A DNA stretch of 6,554 bases from assembly GCA_030151925.1 (NCBI GenBank), contig JASLCY010000197.1:1-6554 (forward strand), read 5' to 3'. Origin of the DNA: Oligoflexus sp. Lineage in GTDB: Bacteria > Bdellovibrionota_B > Oligoflexia > Oligoflexales > Oligoflexaceae. The notes below the pieces were generated by a model. The model was not told the DNA's origin and did not search any database. It worked only from the letters and a program-made list of their open reading frames with translations. This document shows, piece by piece, positions 1 through 5,300 of this stretch. A program made the translations under genes and the position numbers. Numbering within the stretch: position 1 is the stretch's first letter; the number at the start of each line of letters is the position of its first letter.

Positions 1-51
1 CTCAATTTGGCGTAGATTTACGCTTCCTCCTCTAGTCCGCAGGAGAATAGA

Positions 52-1626
52 ATGACAGAGCCTATGACCTCGCAACCTCGCCCGCTCCTGCGTTTGGCGA
101 AAGGGCTTGGTTTGGCTCTGCCAGGTCTTCTCGCTTTGAGCCTCGGCTGCCATCGGCACGAGGCGGTGGGCGAGCTTACCGTCCGCGCGCCGAACCCCGG
201 CAACTATGAAATCTACCGCATCGAATCCGAAGAGCCGCTGCAGTTCGTGTCCGAGCAGGTCGGCTCGTTCAATGAGCCGATGAAACTCACCGCCGGGCAT
301 TATCTGATCCTCGCCGACTGCAGTTTCGAGAGCGTGGTCATGCGCCCCGGCGAGACGCGGACCCTGATCGCGCATCAGGTGGTCTTCAATACGCCCGTGA
401 CGCCGGATCCGGCGGACAACTTCTCGATCCAATGCAATCGTTTCTCGAAAACGAAGTCGCGGCAGAACTTCACCAACAAGTACTCCCTCGATATCCTGCA
501 CGGGACGCGCGATCTGCTGGTCGGCATGGTGCCGATGCAGATCAAGTTCGATGATCCGGCGCAGAAGGATAATCCCCAGGTCCTGAGCTATAACCTCTCG
601 GGCATGCGTGTGACGGCCTACGACGGCATGAAGCCCAAGACGAGCTACTTCATCTCACCGGTGAACGGACTTCTTTCGGTGACGGAGATGCAGGAATTCG
701 GCCATTGGCAATTCCTCCTGGCCGGACAGTACCGGATCGAAGTGAACGGCACCACGATGGACGTCGAGCTGAAGGAAGGCGAGCAGAGGGAGATCCATCC
801 GGCCTTTCTCAAAGTCGCGACGTCTAACAACGTAAACCTCTCGGCTTCGCTGAACATCCTCGGCACCCCTTCCTACGTCGAGCTCAATGCGGGGCACTGG
901 CTGGATCTCAACGAGGTCTACCCAGTCTTGCCCGGGACCGCGACGCTCAAGATGAGCGGCTCGCTCCACGAATCGACCGTCGAGCTCACCGAGGACGAGC
1001 TCACCGAAAAGAAGGCCCGTTCCATCCTCGTCGATCTCGATTGCTCGCCCTGGGACTGGTCTTGCCTCGGCAGCCGCGACGTCTATCTCTATGAGCACGA
1101 CAAGCCTTATCCTTTCGCGCAGGGCGTGACCGACGTGCCCCTCCTCTTCTTCGAGGACGACGCTTGGGTCAGCATCCAGGGATCGCGCGATATCCGGACC
1201 AAACTCTCGAATCAGCAGGACGCGTCCTATAAGGTGGGTTTCGTGCGCATGGTGCCGAAACAGTTCCACAGGCACGGCACGGTCACCGACCTCTCGCGCA
1301 TCGAAGCGATGGGCTTGCCGACCGTCGGCCAATCCCTCGACCTTTCGGTGGAAGACGAGACGCTGATGCCGCTTCTCGTCGGCCGCTATTACTTCGCGCA
1401 GTACAACTCGGCGACCGCCGTCGACGGCGACCGTCGGTCGACGCGCATGGCGATCCAAGTGAATCCGCAGAACACGCAGGAAATTCCGTTCACCGTGTTT
1501 GTTTCCGAGAAAAAACTCAATCAAATCAAAGAAAAGCAAGACCTCGCCGAGAAGCGGCGGCTCGAAGAGAAGTATCGCCTCACGCAGTGGCGATACCGCT
1601 CCATCGTCCCTTCACGCGTTTACTGA
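52..1626 (+). CDS. Predicted lipoprotein with repeated beta-rich modules, function unknown
   Basis: A 524-residue protein that I do not recognise. The ATG has a good Shine-Dalgarno (AGGAG, 41-45, six bases upstream). The N-terminus has basic residues (R10, R14, K17), a hydrophobic stretch at 18-32 and a lipobox-like LSLGC ending at Cys33, so lipidation and membrane anchoring are likely; Ser at -3 is less usual than Leu. The mature part looks beta-rich. It contains LTAGHYLIL (79-87) and LNAGHWLDL (278-286), and later LLAGQYRIE (222-230) and LLVGRYYFA (441-449), which suggests a twofold repeat of about 200 residues. Other cysteines are C90, C128, C331 and C338, possibly disulfide-bonded. The last 40 residues (about 485-524) are highly charged and probably helical. 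Its stop lies 15 bp inside the convergent recN. The absence of any enzymatic motif suggests a structural or binding role in the envelope, which is an inference. Confidence 0.85.
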   Translation: MTEPMTSQPRPLLRLAKGLGLALPGLLALSLGCHRHEAVGELTVRAPNPGNYEIYRIESEEPLQFVSEQVGSFNEPMKLTAGHYLILADCSFESVVMRPGETRTLIAHQVVFNTPVTPDPADNFSIQCNRFSKTKSRQNFTNKYSLDILHGTRDLLVGMVPMQIKFDDPAQKDNPQVLSYNLSGMRVTAYDGMKPKTSYFISPVNGLLSVTEMQEFGHWQFLLAGQYRIEVNGTTMDVELKEGEQREIHPAFLKVATSNNVNLSASLNILGTPSYVELNAGHWLDLNEVYPVLPGTATLKMSGSLHESTVELTEDELTEKKARSILVDLDCSPWDWSCLGSRDVYLYEHDKPYPFAQGVTDVPLLFFEDDAWVSIQGSRDIRTKLSNQQDASYKVGFVRMVPKQFHRHGTVTDLSRIEAMGLPTVGQSLDLSVEDETLMPLLVGRYYFAQYNSATAVDGDRRSTRMAIQVNPQNTQEIPFTVFVSEKKLNQIKEKQDLAEKRRLEEKYRLTQWRYRSIVPSRVY

Positions 1627-3411
1627 AGCCTCTTCTCGCTTCGACTGAGCCGAGGCGATGAGCTGCCGCGCGTTCTGGAGGCTGCTCGGCGTAACCTTCA
1701 GGCCCGAGAGCAGGCGAGCGATCTCCGCTTCGCTCTGTTCGTCGTCGAGGCGATAGATGTGGGATTCGGTCGAACCCTTCTTCTGCATCTTCTCGACTTT
1801 GAAATGCGCGTCGCCATAGGCCGCGACCTGGGCCAGGTGCGAGATGCAGATCACTTGGAAGCTCTCGGAGAGGCCCTTGAGCTTGCTGCCCACGATGTCC
1901 GCCGTATGGCCGGAAATCCCCGTATCGATCTCATCAAAGACCATCACGCAGGTATTCGCTCCCGCCGACAGGATCTTCTTAAAACCGAGCATGATACGGG
2001 AAATCTCGCCCCCGGAGGCGACCTTCGCCAAGGGGCGGAAGCCTTCGCCGGGGTTGGCGGCGAGCAGGAACTGGCCTTTCTCCCGGCCGTGGCGCGAGTT
2101 CTCGCTGAGGATATCGACGCTCTTCGCCCAATTCTTCTTCGTCTCTTCATCGAAATCCAGAAGATCGAGGTCGGGAATCGATTGTTTGGTCGGTTGGAAT
2201 TCGAAATTGATGCGGGCGCCCGACATATTGAGGTCGTGCAGCTCGCCCTCGATCTTCTTCCGCGCCTGGTCGGCCGCTTTCTGCCGCGCGACCGTCAGCT
2301 GACGGCTGCTCTTATCGAGCTCCTGCAGGTTCTTCAGCAGCTCACGAATCTTATCCGCCAGCTCCTCGGGCGCAAGCCTTACGTATGAAAGCTCCGTGTC
2401 GAGCCTTTCGTATTCGGCCATCATCTCCTCGATCGTACGGACGCCGAGTTTGCGGAACAGCCTCTGATACGTCGCCAGGCGCTCCTCGTAGGTCTCGAGG
2501 GTTTCTTCGCTGATATCCTGATCGTCCATGATGCGACCGAGCTGATAGCTGAAGTCGTCGAAAGTGGAACCGACTTCGCGCAGCTGGTCGATCAGCCCCA
2601 TGATCTCGGCGTTGCCCTTGATGAGCTTCGAGCTTTCGCTGAGGCGAAGGATATCGCGGATCGCGGCGCTCAGGGAGCGGCCGTTGTAGGACTCGTCGCC
2701 GATGGCCTGGAGCTGCTGCAGGACCTTTTGCTCCTGCACGTACTGCTGCGCCTCGCCGCACTTCTTCGCGATGTCCTCGTAATCGTCCTGGCTCGGCTCG
2801 AAATCGGAAAGCTCCTGGAATCTGAACTGCAGATAATCCTGCTCGCGTTTCCGCGTGAGGTATTGTTCGAGCTGCCTGCGGATGTCCTGATAAAGCGACC
2901 AGACTTGCCCCATCAGGTTGACGACGGTGGCCTTGAGCTGCGGTTTATCGAGGAATTGGTCGATATAATCGATGTGGGTCGAAGGATCGAGCATACGATG
3001 GTTTTCGTGCTGCCCGTAGATGTCGATCAGGTTCTGCCCGAGGTCTTTGAGCGTCGCCTGGGTGATGGCCTGATCGTTCATCCAGGCCTGCGAACGGTTC
3101 TTATTGGTGATCTCACGGCGCAGGATGATCTCCGTGAGGTCGTGCTCGTCGTGCCACAGGCCGTTTTCATCGAGGAACTGCACCGCGGGATGCGTCCGCG
3201 GGAGGAGGAAACGCGCCGACACGAAGGCTTTGTCGAAACCATTGCGGATCACCTCGGCGTCGGCCTTCGAACCGAGCAGGAGATGGAGCGCTTTTATCAG
3301 GATGGATTTTCCCGCACCGGTTTCACCCGTAATCACGTTGAGACGTGGGGAAAAATCGATATGCAACTCTTCAATGATGGCAAGGCCGCGAATCGTCAGC
3401 TGGGTAATCAT
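1612..3411 (-). CDS. recN: DNA repair protein RecN (SMC-like ATPase)
   Basis: RecN is a cytoplasmic SMC-family ATPase that acts early in recombinational repair of double-strand breaks. The 599-residue product has the expected split ATPase head. Walker A is GETGAGKS (29-36), and the family motif IYGQHENHRML (131-141) contains the probable Q-loop Gln134. The ABC signature is ASGGEISR (465-472), Walker B is CVMVFDE (488-494), the D-loop region is DTGISG (496-501), and the switch histidine is H525 in ISHLAQVA. Between them, about 170-390, lies a Glu/Gln/Lys-rich coiled-coil arm. A longer frame opens at a GTG (3453). I chose the ATG at 3411 because MITQLTIRGLAII matches the normal RecN N-terminus and GAGG lies seven bases upstream. 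The length is slightly above the usual 550-580. The gene is divergent from the DoxX gene and overlaps the lipoprotein gene tail-to-tail. I see no convincing LexA box. Confidence 0.97.
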   Translation of the reverse strand: MITQLTIRGLAIIEELHIDFSPRLNVITGETGAGKSILIKALHLLLGSKADAEVIRNGFDKAFVSARFLLPRTHPAVQFLDENGLWHDEHDLTEIILRREITNKNRSQAWMNDQAITQATLKDLGQNLIDIYGQHENHRMLDPSTHIDYIDQFLDKPQLKATVVNLMGQVWSLYQDIRRQLEQYLTRKREQDYLQFRFQELSDFEPSQDDYEDIAKKCGEAQQYVQEQKVLQQLQAIGDESYNGRSLSAAIRDILRLSESSKLIKGNAEIMGLIDQLREVGSTFDDFSYQLGRIMDDQDISEETLETYEERLATYQRLFRKLGVRTIEEMMAEYERLDTELSYVRLAPEELADKIRELLKNLQELDKSSRQLTVARQKAADQARKKIEGELHDLNMSGARINFEFQPTKQSIPDLDLLDFDEETKKNWAKSVDILSENSRHGREKGQFLLAANPGEGFRPLAKVASGGEISRIMLGFKKILSAGANTCVMVFDEIDTGISGHTADIVGSKLKGLSESFQVICISHLAQVAAYGDAHFKVEKMQKKGSTESHIYRLDDEQSEAEIARLLSGLKVTPSSLQNARQLIASAQSKREEASVNA

Positions 3412-3578
3412 GGATCGTCCTCTAAAACGAATGCTAGGAGGAGGAGGGTGCACAATTTAGATTCATACACGATTTTGGAAAAAGACGAGAGAGACATTTA
3501 GAACGCCTGTATACTTTTTCCTAAGTCCGAACGAATAATCAGGCGGTAACCAGCAACCCATGGATTGGAGAGGCTCTC
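3412..3578. promoter_or_regulatory. Divergent recN / DoxX-gene intergenic region
   Basis: This region must hold the promoters of both neighbours. On the plus strand TATACT (3510-3515) is a good -10 match without a recognisable -35 at 16-18 bp. An alternative is TTGGAA (3475-3480) with TTTAGA (3497-3502), a poorer -10. The left part has a purine tract of repeated AGG (3436-3448); in the recN transcript this reads as repeated CCU in the leader, upstream of the recN Shine-Dalgarno. The word CGATTTTGGAA (3470-3480) recurs in the other divergent region of this window. Exact promoter positions are uncertain. Confidence 0.4.
3448..3501 (+). CDS. Possible 17-codon leader ORF upstream of the DoxX gene
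   Basis: A GTG-initiated ORF of 17 codons (MHNLDSYTILEKDERDI, then TAG) follows GGAGG (3437-3441) with six bases between. It ends 77 bp before the DoxX start. Its YTILE segment matches YSILE of another short ORF at 5190-5228 in the same frame, through a shared 11-bp DNA word. Against it: GTG start, no clear promoter upstream, and the Shine-Dalgarno lies in a simple purine repeat, so it may be fortuitous. No function is assigned. Confidence 0.2.
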   Translation: MHNLDSYTILEKDERDI

Positions 3579-4031
3579 ATGTCACAGCTCATCGCACTCT
3601 ACGAAAAGATCGTCGGCTTTCTGCGGAAATTAGGCTGGCTCCCACCCCTTTTGGCCCGTATCGCCCTGGGTGTGGTGTTTGCTCAAAGTGGCTGGGGTAA
3701 GATGCACAACATCGACAAGGTCATCGGCTTCTTCAATGAGCTGCACCTCCCGGCCCCTGAATTCCAGGCCCACCTCGTGGCCTATACCGAGTTTCTCGGC
3801 GGCCTCCTGGTCCTCATCGGACTCGCGACACGCGCAGCGTCCATACCGCTGAGCATCACGATGATCGTGGCGATCACCACAGCGAAAGCCGAAGAGATCC
3901 ATGAGTTCAGCGATCTGCTCGGCATGTCGGAGTTCTTATTCATCCTGCTGTTTGTTTATTTGATCATCGAAGGGGCGGGAAAGGTTTCGCTCGATTATCT
4001 TTTGGACAGGAAAATCGGTAGGGGCGTCTGA
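3579..4031 (+). CDS. DoxX family integral membrane protein
   Basis: A 150-residue, four-helix inner-membrane protein of the DoxX family. Hydrophobic segments lie at about 20-40, 64-82, 86-102 and 114-132. Family features are LLARIALGVVFAQSGWGKM (24-42) in the first helix and AYTEFLGGLLVLIGLATR (68-85), with the conserved acidic residue E71, in the second. The length is typical. Family members are linked in some bacteria to redox or thiol-stress functions, but most have no defined activity and nothing here specifies a substrate. The ATG has the strong Shine-Dalgarno GGAGAGG (3567-3573) five bases upstream. The gene appears monocistronic: recN is divergent on the left, and on the right the 2H phosphoesterase-like gene converges 6 bp after the stop. 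I see no terminator hairpin with a T-tract in the junction. Confidence 0.93.
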   Translation: MSQLIALYEKIVGFLRKLGWLPPLLARIALGVVFAQSGWGKMHNIDKVIGFFNELHLPAPEFQAHLVAYTEFLGGLLVLIGLATRAASIPLSITMIVAITTAKAEEIHEFSDLLGMSEFLFILLFVYLIIEGAGKVSLDYLLDRKIGRGV

Positions 4032-4037
4032 AGCCCT

Positions 4038-4634
4038 TCAAGGCGCCTCGGAGAGAGCGGCCAGGCAAGACGATTCGTCTTTGACGACGCCTTGCTCCTC
4101 ATGCAGGTCGACCTTGGTATAACCGATGGTGATATGCGGGTAGAAGTGGGCGGCCGCAAAGGGTTCGCCCGCGCCGCCGGCCTCTTGGTAAGCGTCGAGG
4201 AGATCCTGGCGAAGGCTGAGGAGGCCGGGGGACTTCACCACGATGAAAAACGTGCTCTCTGTTTTAGAGCCGATGCGGGCTGAGCCTTTGCCGACGCAGA
4301 CAGCTTCGAATCCGCTCTTCTGAATATCGGCTTCCTGGGCGATCCGGTTGATGCCGGCCTTGCCCAGAACCCCTGCGAGCGCCGAATATTCTTCGGGCGT
4401 CAGGACCGTGATATGGGCCTCGCCGCGAGTGATGAGGCGCAGGCCCTGGTCCTGCTCCAGTTGATCGAAGAGCGCCGCGACGGGCGCATAGGCGACATTC
4501 ATCGCCAGGTAGCCGGCCGTGGGTTTAAAGGGCACCGCGTCGTGGATCTTCGGATCCAGAGCATAAGAATCCGCCGCCAAGGCCGCGCGAGCGAGCAGGG
4601 CGAGTCCAAGCAAAGAGCGCAAGATCAAAGACAT
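4038..4634 (-). CDS. Exported 2H phosphoesterase-like protein
   Basis: A 198-residue protein with a signal peptide (MSLILRSLLGLALLARAALA, cleavage near residue 20) and two copies of the H-x-T/S signature of the 2H phosphoesterase superfamily: H74-I-T76-V and H167-I-T169-I, 93 residues apart. The superfamily includes 2'-5' RNA ligases/LigT and cyclic phosphodiesterases; the paired HxT motifs form the active site, usually acting on 2',3'-cyclic or 2'-5' phosphodiester bonds. The closest type may be the 'Swiss Army Knife' 2H proteins, but that is a recollection without a search. Export to the periplasm is unusual for enzymes thought to act on RNA. A GTG at 4667 could extend the frame; I prefer the ATG at 4634, which has GGAAAGG (4641-4647) six bases upstream and puts the signal peptide at the N-terminus. 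It lies 39 bp after the small secreted-protein gene, so probably one operon. Cys113 and Cys190 are the only cysteines. Confidence 0.85.
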   Translation of the reverse strand: MSLILRSLLGLALLARAALAADSYALDPKIHDAVPFKPTAGYLAMNVAYAPVAALFDQLEQDQGLRLITRGEAHITVLTPEEYSALAGVLGKAGINRIAQEADIQKSGFEAVCVGKGSARIGSKTESTFFIVVKSPGLLSLRQDLLDAYQEAGGAGEPFAAAHFYPHITIGYTKVDLHEEQGVVKDESSCLAALSEAP

Positions 4635-4673
4635 ATCAGGCCTTTCCGCGGCGGATCGTTCTAGCACCGGAGT

Positions 4674-5111
4674 TTAGTTGCTGGAGTCGGCTTCGCTGCC
4701 GGCATCGGCCGCTTCCTGGTCGATGCAGGTCAGGGCGAGAGCCTTCTTCTTCGAGCCTTTGGTTACGTAGAGCTTGCCCGTGAAGTGGGCCGAGTCTTTG
4801 GACGTCGTGAGGATGTCGAGTTTCAGGCCGTCGTCAGCCGTGAAACCGATCTCGAGGTCTTCCGATGCATAGTCGTACGTGCCCTTGAAGGTGTCGCGAT
4901 CCGTGATCTTGATAACGCCTTCTTCGCCAGAATGAGCGTCGCTGTAGTTCTTGCCGAAAGCGGTAAGGTCCACGACGTCGAGGCCGCCCGGGCCGTCATC
5001 GAAAATAAGGTGGCCGGTTACGCTTTGGTCGGCGGTGGAGCAGTCATACTCGTTAGCGAAAGCGGTAACGGACGTGAAAGCGAGGATCAGCGAAAGGGCT
5101 GCGTTCTTCAT
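4674..5111 (-). CDS. Small acidic secreted protein, function unknown
   Basis: A 145-residue protein that I do not recognise. The N-terminus is a clear Sec signal peptide (MKNAALSLILAFTSVTAFA, cleavage about 19/20). The mature part is about 125 residues, acidic and apparently beta-rich, with alternating strands such as GVIKITD (65-71), LEIGFTADDGLKLDIL (86-101) and FTGKLYV (110-116). Its only two cysteines, C24 and C129, flank the domain and could form a disulfide. The tail (131-145) is short, acidic and probably disordered. I chose the ATG at 5111 because it starts the signal peptide and has AGGAG (5118-5122) six bases upstream; the upstream start at 5171 would bury the signal. It is probably the first gene of an operon with the 2H phosphoesterase-like gene and is divergent from the LysR regulator, its most likely controller. 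Confidence 0.82.
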   Translation of the reverse strand: MKNAALSLILAFTSVTAFANEYDCSTADQSVTGHLIFDDGPGGLDVVDLTAFGKNYSDAHSGEEGVIKITDRDTFKGTYDYASEDLEIGFTADDGLKLDILTTSKDSAHFTGKLYVTKGSKKKALALTCIDQEAADAGSEADSSN

Positions 5112-5130
5112 CTCAATCTCCTGGTGCTGT

Positions 5131-5147
5131 GTGACCGACTCAGTCAC
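5131..5147. repeat. Inverted repeat GTGAC-N7-GTCAC in the secreted-protein leader
   Basis: Perfect 5-bp arms (5131-5135 and 5143-5147) flank seven bases, and a second palindrome, GACTCAGTC (5137-5145), overlaps the right arm. It lies 19 bp upstream of the secreted-protein start, just before its Shine-Dalgarno. It could be an mRNA hairpin or a protein-binding site; the sequence does not decide. Confidence 0.4.
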
Positions 5148-5189
5148 TTGTGGTGAAACGGGGTGTAGCACTGTGAATTGGAGGTGAAA

Positions 5190-5228
5190 ATGAGCAAATT
5201 ATGGGCAAATTATTCGATTTTGGAATAG
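5190..5228 (+). CDS. Possible 12-codon leader ORF upstream of the LysR gene
   Basis: ATG-initiated ORF of 12 codons (MSKLWANYSILE, then TAG). It is preceded by GGAGGTGA (5180-5187), an eight-base match to the standard 16S anti-Shine-Dalgarno, with GGAGG five bases from the ATG: the best ribosome-binding site in the window. It ends 72 bp before the LysR start, as a leader peptide might. I see no clear promoter upstream of it, and the promoter proposed for the LysR gene overlaps its end, so the two interpretations compete. Its YSILE end resembles YTILE of the short ORF at 3448-3501. Expression is unproven. Confidence 0.3.
   Translation: MSKLWANYSILE
5191..5212. repeat. Tandem 11-bp direct repeat, operator candidate
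   Basis: TGAGCAAATTA (5191-5201) is followed directly by TGGGCAAATTA (5202-5212), ten of eleven bases identical. The 11-bp period places both copies on the same face of the helix, as expected for a regulator site. It is in the divergent promoter region between the secreted-protein operon and the LysR gene. It also lies inside the possible 12-codon ORF. Confidence 0.4.
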
Positions 5229-5248
5229 TTATTGATAAGAGTTATAGA
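5220..5248 (+). promoter_or_regulatory. Candidate sigma70-type promoter of the LysR gene
   Basis: TTGGAA (5220-5225) and TATAGA (5243-5248) are separated by exactly 17 bp, and each matches its consensus at four of six positions. Transcription would start near 5255, about 45 bp before the LysR ATG. TTATTGATAA (5229-5238), a small inverted repeat, sits between the two elements. The start point would fall inside the palindrome at 5251-5270, an arrangement suited to repression. Confidence 0.4.
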
Positions 5249-5250
5249 CT

Positions 5251-5270
5251 TGCATCATATTAATAATGCA
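5251..5270. promoter_or_regulatory. Imperfect palindrome TGCATcAT-N4-ATaATGCA, operator candidate
   Basis: Two 8-bp arms with one mismatch flank four bases (TGCATCAT at 5251-5258, ATAATGCA at 5263-5270). The site is 30 bp upstream of the LysR start and overlaps the predicted transcription start. Dyads of this kind are typical LysR-family binding sites, so autoregulation is plausible; which protein binds is not shown by the sequence. Confidence 0.4.
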
Positions 5271-5300
5271 GCTTAATTTTCGATATATAGCAGGTCTCCC

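Noticed and set aside
10..23. Inverted repeat GCGTA-GATT-TACGC upstream of the lipoprotein Shine-Dalgarno, possible terminator of a preceding gene
   Set aside because: The stem is only five base pairs and is followed by TTCCTCCTCT rather than a T-run; too weak to call, and no upstream gene is visible.
655..1539. Long minus-strand open frame (294 residues) opposite the lipoprotein gene
   Set aside because: Its composition is a shadow of the GC-rich coding frame, with very many Arg, Val and His and no domain; the plus-strand gene has a lipobox and ribosome-binding site.
3338..3365. TTGAGA-N16-TATGCA inside recN as a plus-strand promoter for the short ORF at 3448
   Set aside because: It falls within coding sequence constrained by recN, and matches of this quality arise often by chance.
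3412..3453. Longer recN starting from the GTG at 3453
   Set aside because: The extra 14 residues are proline-rich, precede the conserved RecN N-terminus, and lack a Shine-Dalgarno.
2728..3501. Long plus-strand open frame (257 residues) opposite recN
   Set aside because: The opposite strand encodes conserved RecN motifs; only its last 17 codons lie outside recN and are treated separately.
3502..3513. GAAC-N4-GTAT, resembling a LexA box near recN
   Set aside because: The right half differs from GTTC at two positions, the site is about 90 bp upstream of the recN start, and the LexA consensus of this organism is unknown.
4022..4050. Possible bidirectional terminator between the DoxX and 2H genes
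   Set aside because: Only short GC-rich complementary words (GGGC/GCCC) occur, inside coding ends, with no T-tract on either strand.
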